A DNA stretch of 64,000 bases from Vibrionales bacterium SWAT-3 (GTDB lineage Bacteria > Pseudomonadota > Gammaproteobacteria > Enterobacterales > Vibrionaceae), in NCBI GenBank assembly GCA_000169995.1, contig AAZW01000018.1, positions 17,060 through 81,059 of the forward strand, written 5' to 3'. The notes beneath the pieces are model-generated. The model worked only from the letters and a program-made list of their open reading frames with translations, had not been told where the DNA came from and did not search any database. Positions 20,127 to 29,583 of this stretch are shown here, one piece after another. Position numbers and translations under genes: made by a program. Positions within the stretch are counted from its first letter, which is position 1. The number at the start of each line of letters is the position of its first letter.

Positions 20127-22417
20127 TGCTCATCTCCCTCTGTTTTCTCTAAGCGCTGAGCCGCGATCTGACGTAATACTCGCCACAACACGATTGTCAC
20201 AATAACCATCATCAACGCTGCAAAGCAGGCAATAAGAATCGGATGACTCGAAAAGTGATATCAAATCAACTGCCAAACTGGTAGCTCACCAACGTAGTAG
20301 TGAGCACCTACATTGTAGCTTGCAACCTCGTTATTTCTGAGCGTAATAAGCGAGCCAAACATGTGTTGGACTTTGCCTGAATCGCTTAACGCAGTATCTA
20401 TAGAAGCAAAATCAGATGGGTGTGCTGCCATTATTGACACCAAGCTACGATTACTTGTAAATGGCGATTCCATCCCATAAATAGCGGCGAATGAACCATG
20501 AGCTTCTACTGCAACATAGTCGGTTGCATCTTGCTCTGTATTCGAAGGACTCATCCAGTTCATGCCAAGTTGTTCCTCATTTTTACTTGGCAATCGGATT
20601 TGACGTTCTCCAGCTTCCATAACAATATTCAACTGCTCTGGAGCATAGCCTGCTTGTTGAAGCTCACTAGCAACACCAATACTTAGTATGTCTTTATCTG
20701 CCAAAGACTCACTATCCCAATTATCGGTTAGCATAACCTGAAGACCCGGGTAACCAGAGTCGCTACCTAAAGACCCCATAACATTGATAAAAGTTTGTAA
20801 CGCTTCTCTTGGTGCATCCTTTGGCAAAATAATCGCTGTTTCCGACAGGTCTGCCATCCTTGTATATGGAAAACCCGAAGTCGCGAATGCACGCATATTA
20901 GGCATCTCGATGTAATGAGGGAAACCACTAAAATCGATGGTTGAATCGCCATCAACCACTGCGTATTGCTTACTAGGTTGTGTCACTTGACACTGTCCAT
21001 CAGTCACAGAAGCAAAGCCAAACTCAAAGTCGATTTGGTTCTTACTACCAACCTTAAATGCGGGGATTCTTACTCGATCACCCGAACTCAAAAAGCTGTC
21101 ATCAAGCAATGGAACCCTTACACGGTTGGAATCGCCACCCTGACCTTCTGTTGTTAAGTTAAATGCTTGAATGAACTGGTCATTGATGCTCAACGTCAAA
21201 CGAGACCCAGAGTGATCATCGGTTGGTGGAGAATAACGATAGTTTAAATCCATCGGTATACCACGACTCTGCCAAGTAAAGAGATCCGGTGGTAAGCGAA
21301 GGCTGACACTAATAGGCGGAGGCGTACGACCTTCAACTTGAAGCGCACTTTTCTGCTCAACAAGCTCAGACAAAGCTACAGGGCGATCTGTGCTAACCCA
21401 GTTTGGCGAATCATAAGGAATTCGTGGTTTGATCTGTTTAACATCGTTAACCTTCGCGATCGGTCCCGTCAATACTTGATTGCCTAATGCTAACCCTTGG
21501 ACTGCCGTGTTTAGGTCGTCGCTATCACGGCCAACGACTAAAAGAAGTTTTACATAAGGATCCGTAGGGTGAGTTATCACTTGTAGATAGGGGCCATCTG
21601 TATCAGGGAAATCTCGTAAAAAGTCGGGTTTATTGTCATTTGTAACAAAAACTACTGCATTACGATCTGGCAAAGTATCAAAACTCAAAGGAAAACTTGC
21701 CCCACGCCAACTAGCCAGTGCGCCAAAATATGAACTGAGTACACCCGCCGCTTTAATATCATCAAGGCTATATTGGTCTCCTAAAACAACGGGCAAATCC
21801 AACTTGTTAAAATCGCGAACATCAAAAAATGGGGCTGGCAATAAGCTCAAATCGCTCTTGATCATTGTTTTCTGAACAGACATTTCAATTCGACTACTTT
21901 GACTAATCTCAGCCCAAATACTCGAATCATTGGGATTTGCGCAATCTGTTCTCGTGTTGCCAATCAGCTCAAAGCGTATTTGGTTATAATTGCTGAAATA
22001 ACGCGTATCTAGCGGCATAGATAAATTCAGCTTTTGCCCTTGCTGCCCGTCAACAATAGACGTCACTCCCATTAGTTCATTATTCAAATACACTTTTACG
22101 TGAGAAACCAAAGACAACAGGGCTGGGGATGGAGTTATATCAAAATATAAAGTCGCCTTTGAAACGACCTCATCAAGACGAGAGCCGAACCCAACATAAG
22201 CACTTGCCTCACTCCCTTGAATCGCAATCGAACCGTTATAGCCCAGTTGACTAAATGGAATGACGCGCTGCACGACTTCGGCACTTTCACTCAGGCTCAG
22301 CAACCCTTCAGCAGGCGCTTCTGGTTGATATTGATTAACATTATTTGCTGCGGCATTACCCGAAAAGCACGCGATTGAGAGTGCTGTTAACGCCGTTATT
22401 GTTTTATTATTTAGCAT
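20123..22417 (-). pseudogene. bcsB: Cellulose synthase periplasmic subunit, premature TGA
   Basis: BcsB is the periplasmic, membrane-anchored partner of BcsA that guides the nascent glucan and is needed for catalysis. The start at 22417 (MLNNKTITALTALSIACFSG) gives a clean signal peptide; an ATG at 22441 is the alternative. Carbohydrate-binding and flavodoxin-like domains follow without interruption to YYVGELPVWQLI, where TGA occurs at 20263-20261. The frame continues as YHFSSHPILIACFAALMMVI and on to a stop overlapping the bcsZ ATG. TGG to TGA is the simplest change. The lost ~45 residues contain the C-terminal membrane helix that holds BcsB to BcsA, so the product would probably be soluble and inactive. 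Confidence 0.88.
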
Positions 22418-23259
22418 GACTTTGGGTCCTGATTGGGACATAGCGTGGTCTCAACGACCAAATAAATTCGAAACTATTTAAAAGTAAATCCACAGAAACT
22501 CTTATAAAGTTAGGGCTGTGTTTCAATAAACGTTTATAACCATTAAAACCGACTTGGAGCACTGCTCGCATGCTCGATAATGGTTTATCTGACTGATATC
22601 CTTGCTGCCATTTCGCCCATGTATCAGCTCGAGCGAATGTACATTGAACATATTGAACTTGCTGTTGATGAGACAACTCCTCCAAACGAAGCCCAAAAAT
22701 GCCTTTAGATGCGTAAGCGACGGTCATTGGGAAAACGAATTCTTGTCCACCACGTTTGAGCACAACGTCTAAACACTGACCAAGTAAATACTCACAAGTT
22801 TTATCATCAGCATCATCGATCACAACCCTAATACCGCCTAAAGAAAAATCCTTCATTTCTGCCTGAATTAAATGCCCTGTATGAAGCCTAACCCAAATTG
22901 GCATTGAAACTTCTACTCGGTGGTCTTTACGGACTTGCTTCGCCTCAACCGCTACAGCAACCGCTGCACCCAATATCAACAAGTTGTATAAGGTCCAGAT
23001 CAAATTAACCATAACGGTACCAATCTCATCATTTGGTCCCCAGCCCAAGCGATAGAAACCAACACCAGCCCCTAAAATATTGAGGGCAACGAGAACTAAA
23101 TATGGTCTCGAGATCACCCAGTCGTAATGAGACTTCTCAACTAACCCACCTTTGCCTGTAACATTAAAAGTACCTTTATGTGGAGCAAACAGTGCAACAG
23201 TCGTTGGTCTTGCGATGTACCAAGCTAACACTGTTTCATAGACCTCACCCCAAAATGTA

Positions 23260-23271
23260 TATGGAATCCAC
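23260..23271. repeat. Subterminal inverted repeat, distal end
   Basis: TATGGAATCCAC, the exact reverse complement of 24574-24585. It lies one base from the inferred junction with bcsA. Confidence 0.9.
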
Positions 23272-23289
23272 GTATTTACAAAGTGAAAT

Positions 23290-23487
23290 AATTAATAAAA
23301 GTTAAGATGCGTACGTATATTCGGCTTCTTGGTGAAGGAGCTACCTTCTAGCCTTTGATGTTTGCGCACCTACCGTCCTCATCGAGTTATCAGCCTCTTA
23401 AAGCGTCACATTTTGGTCAGGTTTTCAGTAGGTTGGTCTTACCTTTTATGCATCATCATTTTGTAAGATTTTAGAATTTGTTAGTGA
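23290..23487 (-). ncRNA. Predicted guide (bridge/seek) RNA of the bcsA element
   Basis: The non-coding end downstream of the transposase, read on the minus strand. It contains CCAAAATGT (plus 23416-23408), exactly complementary to the bcsA coding-strand sequence ACATTTTGG that touches the insertion point. Further 3' lies ACATCAA (plus 23361-23355), complementary to TTGATGT at the element's 5' tip. IS110-family transposases are known to use such RNAs, with a target-pairing loop followed by a donor-pairing loop. I could not identify convincing left-side guides, and RNA ends are unknown. Confidence 0.55.
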
Positions 23488-24519
23488 TTAATTAGTGAGT
23501 AATACTGGTTTATATTCAGTCTCATACCGAAGCATTGCCCACGCAGTCCGTACCACTTTGTTAGCCAGTGCAATGCAGGCCTTCTTGAAGCCGATACGAT
23601 CTATGATGCTTCTCAACCAAGCATCCTTTTGAGTCTTCGGTTTTTCGGGTAGTCGTCCAACGTAAGACATTGCACCAAGATAAAGAAGCGAGCGTAGCTC
23701 CTTCACACCACCGCATTTATCGATCCCAATCATAAAGACTTTGCCACCTGAACTGTGTTGTTTCGGCGTAAGACCAACAAACGCTGAAGCTTGTCTTCCA
23801 TTCTTGAACTGCTTTCCATCACCAAGAGTTGTATAGAGCATCGCAGCAGTTGTTTCACCAACACCTTCAATTTCCATTAATCGTTGGCATGGTTCTATCT
23901 GACGGGTTAAAGCATTTTTCTCTTTTTCGAACACGATGAGTTTTGCTTTCAGTTCTTTATATTGATCCCACAGCGTGGACAGAACGGATACAACATTTGC
24001 TGGTATTGATGTCTCTCCATCAAGCACTGTTTGAACCGATGTTTTTAATCCTTTTTCACCTTTAGGGTTAGCAATACCATAGCCTAAAATGGTGCCTCGA
24101 ATATGCTGCCCCAAAGAAACCACACTGCGAGATAAGAAACGACGACTACTTTCCATGGATTGCATAGATTGCTGTTCAAGCGATTTTGGACGACTATATT
24201 TGATACCGATTTGGATAGCTGCGTTAGCGATAGCAAGAGCATCATTGTGATCAGTTTTATGGCCTTCCAAGTACCCTTTTACTTTCTTAGGATTGATGAT
24301 CCGTACTTCGTGTCCAAATTTTTCGGCCAACTGCCCCCAATAATGGCAGCCGCAACACCCCTCCATAGCGACAATTGAAGGCTTGGCTTTGGCGAGAAAC
24401 TCTTTCATTTTTTGGCGACTTAGAGGCTTATTGGACAGCAACTCACCATGAATGCTGATATGACAGGCTTGAAGAACATTTTTTGCTAAGTCGATAGCGA
24501 TAACATTACTAGTCAACAT
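23488..24519 (-). CDS. IS110 family transposase (DEDD recombinase)
   Basis: A 343-residue transposase. The RuvC-like N-terminal domain supplies the DEDD residues: Asp in NVIAIDLAKN, Glu in IVAMEGCCGCHYWG, and two Asp in KTDHNDALAIANA. A central coiled-coil region follows. The C-terminal transposase_20 domain has LMEIEGVGETTAAML, then SAFVGLTPKQHSSGGK with the conserved serine. All motifs are present, so the protein looks functional. It faces the same way as bcsA. It shares only family-level similarity with the transposase at 35072-36238 (for example KTDxxDA and SSGGK), so the two elements are different. Confidence 0.95.
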   Translation of the reverse strand: MLTSNVIAIDLAKNVLQACHISIHGELLSNKPLSRQKMKEFLAKAKPSIVAMEGCCGCHYWGQLAEKFGHEVRIINPKKVKGYLEGHKTDHNDALAIANAAIQIGIKYSRPKSLEQQSMQSMESSRRFLSRSVVSLGQHIRGTILGYGIANPKGEKGLKTSVQTVLDGETSIPANVVSVLSTLWDQYKELKAKLIVFEKEKNALTRQIEPCQRLMEIEGVGETTAAMLYTTLGDGKQFKNGRQASAFVGLTPKQHSSGGKVFMIGIDKCGGVKELRSLLYLGAMSYVGRLPEKPKTQKDAWLRSIIDRIGFKKACIALANKVVRTAWAMLRYETEYKPVLLTN

Positions 24520-24573
24520 ATTGGAACCCTCTTTTTATCTCGTTCTCCTAAGCCTAGTTCGGCAGAGGAGGGA

Positions 24574-24585
24574 GTGGATTCCATA
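24574..24585. repeat. Subterminal inverted repeat, transposase-proximal end
   Basis: GTGGATTCCATA, the exact reverse complement of 23260-23271. Six more element bases (CATCAA) separate it from the inferred host junction. Confidence 0.9.
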
Positions 24586-26376
24586 CATCAAGTAACGATG
24601 GTCACCCTGCATTCGCGAATTCGTCATACTGGCATGTATCATATGTGGTAACACATAGAGAATAATGGCAAGTGCCGGAGCATAAATAACATACGAGTGT
24701 AAAATCAAAAATGCGAGTGGAGCTATTAAAAATACTATCCTTGGGATACCAGATAAAAAGTGCATCATCGCGTTTAGGTAACAAAGTCGCTGTGACAATT
24801 TAAGCCCTTTACCTATCAGTGGGTTATCTACACGGAATATCTGAGCCATACCTCTAGCCCATCGAATACGTTGACCAACGTGTGCTGATAGGGTTTCAGT
24901 CGCTAAGCCTGCTGAAATTGGCTGTTTTAAATACGCAGAACGATAACCAAGGCGATGCATTCTGAGAGAAGTGTGTGCATCTTCTGTTACCGTTTCAACC
25001 GCGATACCGCCAACTTCCTCTAACGGCTCACGCCTTAAAACAGCACAAGAACCACAGAAAAAAGTCGCGTCCCAAAGATCATTACCGTCTTGAATCAAGC
25101 CATAAAACAAACTCCCTTCATTAGGCACGTTTCGAAAATTCGACAAGTTGCGCTCAAATGGGTCAGGAGAAAAGAAATGGTGGGGCGTTTGTATCAACGC
25201 AAGCTTTGGATCTTTAAGAAACATTCCCATGGTTAGCTGAAAAAAAGCTCTAGTCGGAATATGATCGCAATCGAAAATAGCCACATACTCACCATGGGTT
25301 TGCTTCAACGCATAGTTGATGTTGCCCGCTTTCGCGTGTTCATTAGTCGGACGACGGATATAATTAACTCCGACGCTATTAGCAAAGTCTCGAAAACTGT
25401 CACGCTTACCATCGTCAAGAATGTGAATGTTCAGTTTATCTTTTGGCCAGTCAACCCCAAGCGACGCATAAACTGTTGCTTTAACAACATCCAAATCTTC
25501 GTTGTAAGTTGGAATCATCAAATCGATTGTAGGCCAACTTGAATGGTCTTTTGGCATAGACACAGGCTTGCGACTCAAAGGCCAAATATTCTGAAAATAG
25601 CCCAGCAAAAGTACAATCCAAGAGTAAGTTTCTGCCAAAAGTAAAATACTCCCCAAGATAAGAGCTACCGGGTCGTCCCAATTTAAAGTCGATGAGTAAC
25701 GCCACCACAGATAACGACACGAAGCCGTCACTGAAAGAATAATCAGCAACATAGTGGGGAAGCGCCCCGGCATACGACGCACCATCATTGCCAACCCCCA
25801 AAGCAACAATATAAATACAGTTTGAGCCTGATAGCCAAAAGGGACAGTAAAACAAAGCAACGCAATAAAAACGACCAAGAAAAGTAGTATGTAGTTCAAC
25901 AACATAACCAATTTGCTTTCTTTCATCCGTTCACGTATTTCGGATCCGTTGGTTTGATCCGCAGCCTTCTCGAGCCAGGCGACCAATTTAGATATTTGAG
26001 AGAACGGTATATAAAATAAATTTTTCAGTAAGTTAAATGTGTCATTGACGATTTTAACCACTTTCTTAGACAAGAATTTACAAGGGGTTTGCTTAAAAAA
26101 AGCTAGCCACAGCGTTTGAACCATAAATCGAACAGAATCAAACAGCCTTGGAGCAGCAAAGTTTATATGTGGGTACAAATACAGAGGCAGCTTCCATGTG
26201 GCAACCCCTGCTATTTTAGGTTTCAAAAGAACAAAACAGAAAGAAAACCATATCGACAAAAGCATCCTGCCAACTCTTGTACTATTGCAGTTCTTGTACT
26301 TCTCGTAAGTTCTCGTTTGAGACTTAAATTGCTCAGCTATCCAAGGTTGGAAAATCAAATTCAGGCTACGCATTAG

Positions 26377-27159
26377 TTAGCCTTGAGAATAATGAGATGA
26401 AAACGTTGAAACACACCAAAAAGCCAAGGATTGAAAGTCCTTAGCAGCTTGACTAACCGGAGAGAAATGCTGAACCGTAGTAAGGTTAGCAACGCAATCT
26501 AGCAGAGCGGTATCACGATGGAGTAATACTGGTACTAATATTGAACCAAATTCTTTCTTTAATACGAGCATGAAATCACGACCGACTTCAGTTTCTGGTT
26601 GATAGTGATTAATGACAAGTCGGATCTTATTCTTCTCTAATAAGTCATCAAAGAAAGGATAGTTTTGAATCCAGGACTGAAGCGCACTATAGCTAACGGC
26701 ATCGGCTGTAACGGTAATAAATACCACATCTATCGCATCAATAGCGCCGTTGGCTGTTAGGTTGGTGAGATCAGATAGCGGTGAGTGGAACAATTGCCAC
26801 TGTTCACCCTCCTCTTCACTAACATTTAATGTAGTATTTATTAACGAATTCAGGTGTTGAACTCGATTTTGTTCAAACTCATAGTGTTGTTCAAAAGATA
26901 ACTGCCCGAAAGGAAGAAACATCGCCCCTTGTGGGCTCTGATAACCCGCGTCAAACAAGTTTAGTCGATTCAGCGTTCTTACTGCCCACCCGTCATTCTC
27001 TTCATATGGAAGACCTAAATGGAGGCCTAAAAGGTTCTCAGGTGAAGCGTCTATCGCTAATACCTGCTTATTGATTTTCACTAAAGCCTGCGAAAGGTTT
27101 GCTGTGATGGTCGTAGATCCACAACCACCACGTAAGCTAGCAAAAAGAAGGCGCTTCAT
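26377..27159 (-). CDS. bcsQ: ParA/MinD-like cellulose synthesis protein
   Basis: A 260-residue MinD/ParA-type ATPase that associates with the cellulose secretion complex in E. coli-type systems. The N-terminus MKRLLFASLRGGCGSTTITA is the deviant Walker A loop as seen in BcsQ, where the usual GKT lysine is not conserved. QVLAIDASPENLLGLHLGLP is the switch region and DVVFITVTADAVSYSAL the Walker B-like strand. Its ATG overlaps the bcsR stop (ATGA), and bcsA starts three bases after its own stop, so translation is coupled. Intact, with length close to E. coli BcsQ (250). Confidence 0.92.
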   Translation of the reverse strand: MKRLLFASLRGGCGSTTITANLSQALVKINKQVLAIDASPENLLGLHLGLPYEENDGWAVRTLNRLNLFDAGYQSPQGAMFLPFGQLSFEQHYEFEQNRVQHLNSLINTTLNVSEEEGEQWQLFHSPLSDLTNLTANGAIDAIDVVFITVTADAVSYSALQSWIQNYPFFDDLLEKNKIRLVINHYQPETEVGRDFMLVLKKEFGSILVPVLLHRDTALLDCVANLTTVQHFSPVSQAAKDFQSLAFWCVSTFSSHYSQG

Positions 27160-27377
27160 ATCGCTTCCGTTTCTATACCTGCCTGTCTCTTACCGACCAA
27201 TTTATCAGTAGTGCGTACTTGCTTTGATTGAAATATTAACCACTTACTTTTAGCTTGTGTATAAGACTCATTCTCTGTCATTTCAATGTACTGATGTTGA
27301 GTTAGATTATATGAAGCGTAGATCGAATTAATGTCTTTTGCTGGTTCAGCCACTAGATCTTTCCAAAATAAAAGCAT
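27156..27377 (-). CDS. bcsR: Cellulose biosynthesis protein BcsR
   Basis: A 73-residue first gene of the bcsRQABZC operon. DINSIYASYNLTQHQYIEMT followed by AKSKWLIFQSK resembles the BcsR/YhjR pattern (DI..L....L....Y......A...WPLL). In E. coli BcsR binds BcsQ, and the pair stabilises the secretion complex and regulates it with BcsE. It overlaps bcsQ by four bases. No membrane segment or signal peptide. The N-terminal 10 residues may not be translated; another start is not obvious. The assignment rests on position plus a weak motif. Confidence 0.8.
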   Translation of the reverse strand: MLLFWKDLVAEPAKDINSIYASYNLTQHQYIEMTENESYTQAKSKWLIFQSKQVRTTDKLVGKRQAGIETEAI

Positions 27378-27826
27378 AAAAACACAGAGGCAAAGACGTT
27401 CCTGTCAATTCCTTTAACCTGTATACATTACGCTGATAAATATTTAACGCACGAACCTATGCGCAGAACATGAATAGGATGTACATATGAGCAATGAAAT
27501 CTTGACTCACACTACTTTCGTTCAATAAATGGTGTCTTCTTAGGTAATAAGGAATTAGCAACATAAATACAATTTGTAACTACTTACGAAAAATCTATAT
27601 TTAAAATCAATGACATGGGCACATTTATTTAAACTGACTATGATTCATCATGTAACACATAGTCATCTGAAAAATTATAATATATCTATTTTAATTTTCG
27701 ATCAAACTTGATTAAGATATCCGCGTCATTTTATTGTCACAACTCAGCTCTAAAGCTTCAACGCATAATGCTCTGTGTTATATGCTAGCTATCAAAAAAC
27801 TTAACCACATGAAACTAAGGAATTTT
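27378..27826. promoter_or_regulatory. Divergent control region of the two bcs operons
   Basis: About 450 bp of AT-rich DNA between bcsR and bcsE. No convincing sigma-70 or sigma-54 promoter pair could be singled out by eye. It holds the inverted repeat at 27635-27665 and the bcsE ribosome-binding site. A short upstream extension of the bcsE frame (TTG at 27734) overlaps its right part but is probably not translated. No other gene is seen here. Confidence 0.6.
27635..27665. promoter_or_regulatory. 8-bp inverted repeat upstream of bcsE
   Basis: TGACTATG and CATAGTCA form a perfect inverted repeat with a 15-base spacer; the half-site centres are 23 bp apart, about two helical turns. It lies about 160 bp before the bcsE start. 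It may be an operator for a dimeric regulator, which I cannot name. Confidence 0.4.
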
Positions 27827-29410
27827 ATGCACTCGATTCATGGACTACCGGCAACGACCAGTGAAAGAGAATATGAATCTGTATACGTCAATTTATTCAC
27901 ACACAAAAGACTAGCAATCGATTCCTTATTAAACTTATTAAAAAACAAAGATAACACTTCACTTACAATATTTACTGACAAAGAAACTTTTTTGACAGGG
28001 CTCACTGAAGAAGTAATATCAAAAATCAATCACTTAGCAAAAACATCATTAGAAAAAATGTATTTTGTTAATAGCCATCAGTCGAAAAAAACAATCAATC
28101 CAATTTCACTGTCACTTGATATTCACAATATCAATATAAAAATCCGTTCTACTTATATTTTATTTATTCATGACAGCTTGCTCGCTCACTGTGATGACAA
28201 TGAAATTGATAAATTTCTATACAATATACAAAGTATTGCTCATAAAAAGCACTTATCCATCAATTTATGTATTTACGGCAACCTTGCAACGTCAATATTA
28301 AAACCAAAATTGCTCACTAATAACCGCTACATCGCAGGGCTTGCAACTATGACTCCAATCGATGAGTCTAGTTATAACTACCTTGTTGATTTTTGGTGCA
28401 ATAAACATGGTGTTAAGTCTGATAGTGAATTTATTCTTACGAGTTCAAGTAACGGTCAATTAGAGGCTACCTTAAACCAGAACCTAAGCTCGCTAGACAT
28501 AATCGAAGATAAAGCAGACAACGATCGAATCTATGTGAGCAAAGAAGTCTTGGGTGAGGGCGTTAAGGTTCCCAAAAGCGTACATGTAGCGAATGACAAC
28601 CAAACGCTACTAAAAATGCTCGATAGTCCAAGAGCTTCAACCGTTATCTTTAGTTGCAACAATCAGAAAGAAGTTAGGCAGTTAGCTATTGACTGCTTTA
28701 GGTTACGTGCTAAAGCGGGGAACCAATTAAAAATAGTTATTCGCGAGACTGAGCAGTGCCTAAGATACACAGACGAAAAGTTTCTACTTCGCGCAGGAGT
28801 TAATTTGATCTGCCCTGTTCAACTTCCTCACATGCGCTTTATGACACAAGTCGAGGCAATACAAGGCCAGTTATCCACTCGCCCATTACCGAAGAATATC
28901 GAGTCTCTCCTCAAGTATGACCTAAAGTTCGGAAATAAAGGTTATATGCTAAACACTGAGTTTAAAGACTATTGTGGTGAGTTGATTGCTATGTCATCAC
29001 GCTCCAATGTTAGGTTTGCGCTAATCAAGCTTAGCTTGTTACCTGGAATGACGGCTGAAGAGTGCCTACGTCTCTGCCATATCCGTAGAGATGGCGATGT
29101 TGTCACTGCATGTAATAATGCTCTTTATATCCTTTTTAGTGCAATCCGCCACAACGACATCAACGTTGCACTGAGTAACGTTTTCGAGTTTCCTATTCGC
29201 GATCTGTTTTATACGGTTCAAACTTATGACACTCAACATGATATCGAAGCCGAATTGCAATACATCATAAAAGATCAGGCCACAATCTCATCTGAAGTGT
29301 CACAATTAACGACAGAAGAAAAGATTTTTTCAGAGGCTACTCACCCCGTAACAGACGTCACCCCCCTATTTGCAATAAAAAAAGTTATCGCCTCAAAGGG
29401 AACCATATGA
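27827..29410 (+). CDS. bcsE: c-di-GMP-binding regulator of cellulose synthesis
   Basis: BcsE binds cyclic-di-GMP through a GGDEF-I-site-like (GIL) domain and is needed for maximal cellulose output. The start MHSIHGLPATTSEREYESVY at 27827 has AAGG six bases upstream; the frame is open to a TTG at 27734 but those 31 residues look non-coding. The length is 527 residues. The first ~250 are a divergent, AT-rich N-terminal domain. The degenerate receiver-like region contains IVIRETEQCLRYTDEKFLLR, and the GIL domain holds LRLCHIRRDGDVV (RxxD, c-di-GMP contact) near residue 435. Its stop overlaps the bcsF ATG (ATGA). The gene is intact in an otherwise broken cellulose locus. Confidence 0.9.
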   Translation: MHSIHGLPATTSEREYESVYVNLFTHKRLAIDSLLNLLKNKDNTSLTIFTDKETFLTGLTEEVISKINHLAKTSLEKMYFVNSHQSKKTINPISLSLDIHNINIKIRSTYILFIHDSLLAHCDDNEIDKFLYNIQSIAHKKHLSINLCIYGNLATSILKPKLLTNNRYIAGLATMTPIDESSYNYLVDFWCNKHGVKSDSEFILTSSSNGQLEATLNQNLSSLDIIEDKADNDRIYVSKEVLGEGVKVPKSVHVANDNQTLLKMLDSPRASTVIFSCNNQKEVRQLAIDCFRLRAKAGNQLKIVIRETEQCLRYTDEKFLLRAGVNLICPVQLPHMRFMTQVEAIQGQLSTRPLPKNIESLLKYDLKFGNKGYMLNTEFKDYCGELIAMSSRSNVRFALIKLSLLPGMTAEECLRLCHIRRDGDVVTACNNALYILFSAIRHNDINVALSNVFEFPIRDLFYTVQTYDTQHDIEAELQYIIKDQATISSEVSQLTTEEKIFSEATHPVTDVTPLFAIKKVIASKGTI

Positions 29411-29583
29411 ACATTAATGACTTTCTACTCACGGCAACTATCAGCGCCTTAATTGGGGGGCTACTCGGTTACTTTCTTCGCGATGCTGTGGAATTTAGTA
29501 TACGTGTTTATCAACGTCACTTCACACGTTCACGGTATTTCGAACAAGATGCCACTATCACTAAAAATAAGAAGCTAAAATAA
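29407..29583 (+). CDS. bcsF: Small membrane protein BcsF
   Basis: A 58-residue protein starting MNINDFLLTATISALIGGLL. One membrane helix spans about residues 5-24 and a basic cytoplasmic tail follows (RVYQRHFTRSRYFEQ). The ATG overlaps the bcsE stop, and its TAA shares one base with the bcsG ATG. E. coli BcsF is a 63-residue single-pass protein at the same position that binds BcsE and connects it to BcsG. Identification is by position, size and topology. Confidence 0.88.
   Translation: MNINDFLLTATISALIGGLLGYFLRDAVEFSIRVYQRHFTRSRYFEQDATITKNKKLK

Larger units (their letters stand above)
23259..24591 (-). mobile_element. IS110 family (IS1111-type) element inside bcsA
   Basis: An element of about 1.33 kb carrying one DEDD transposase gene. 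Perfect 12-bp subterminal inverted repeats, TATGGAATCCAC at 23260-23271 and GTGGATTCCATA at 24574-24585, lie about 1 and 6 bases from the tips. No target duplication of useful length is visible. Subterminal repeats, and a long non-coding end downstream of the transposase (about 229 bp against 72 bp upstream), are features of the IS1111 group. Boundaries were set by restoring the bcsA frame and are accurate to a base or two. Confidence 0.9.
22407..26373 (-). pseudogene. bcsA: Cellulose synthase catalytic subunit, split by an IS
   Basis: BcsA polymerises UDP-glucose and translocates the chain across the inner membrane. The 5' part (26373 to about 24592) has a long N-terminal extension as in E. 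coli, membrane helices and the GT2 motifs IHILDDGKRD, AIFDCDHIP, VTEDAHTS and QRIRWARGMA. It ends at SRMQGDHRY, then runs into the insertion element. The 3' part resumes at 23258 with TFWGEVYETVLAWYIARPTT and carries the PilZ c-di-GMP domain (RKDHRVEVSMPIWVRLHTGH, DFSLGGIRV). Removing the element restores one frame. The stop overlaps bcsB. No functional synthase should be made. Confidence 0.95.

Noticed and set aside
27734..27826. BcsE start at the TTG at 27734
   Set aside because: No ribosome-binding site and no family resemblance; the ATG at 27827 has AAGG at good spacing.
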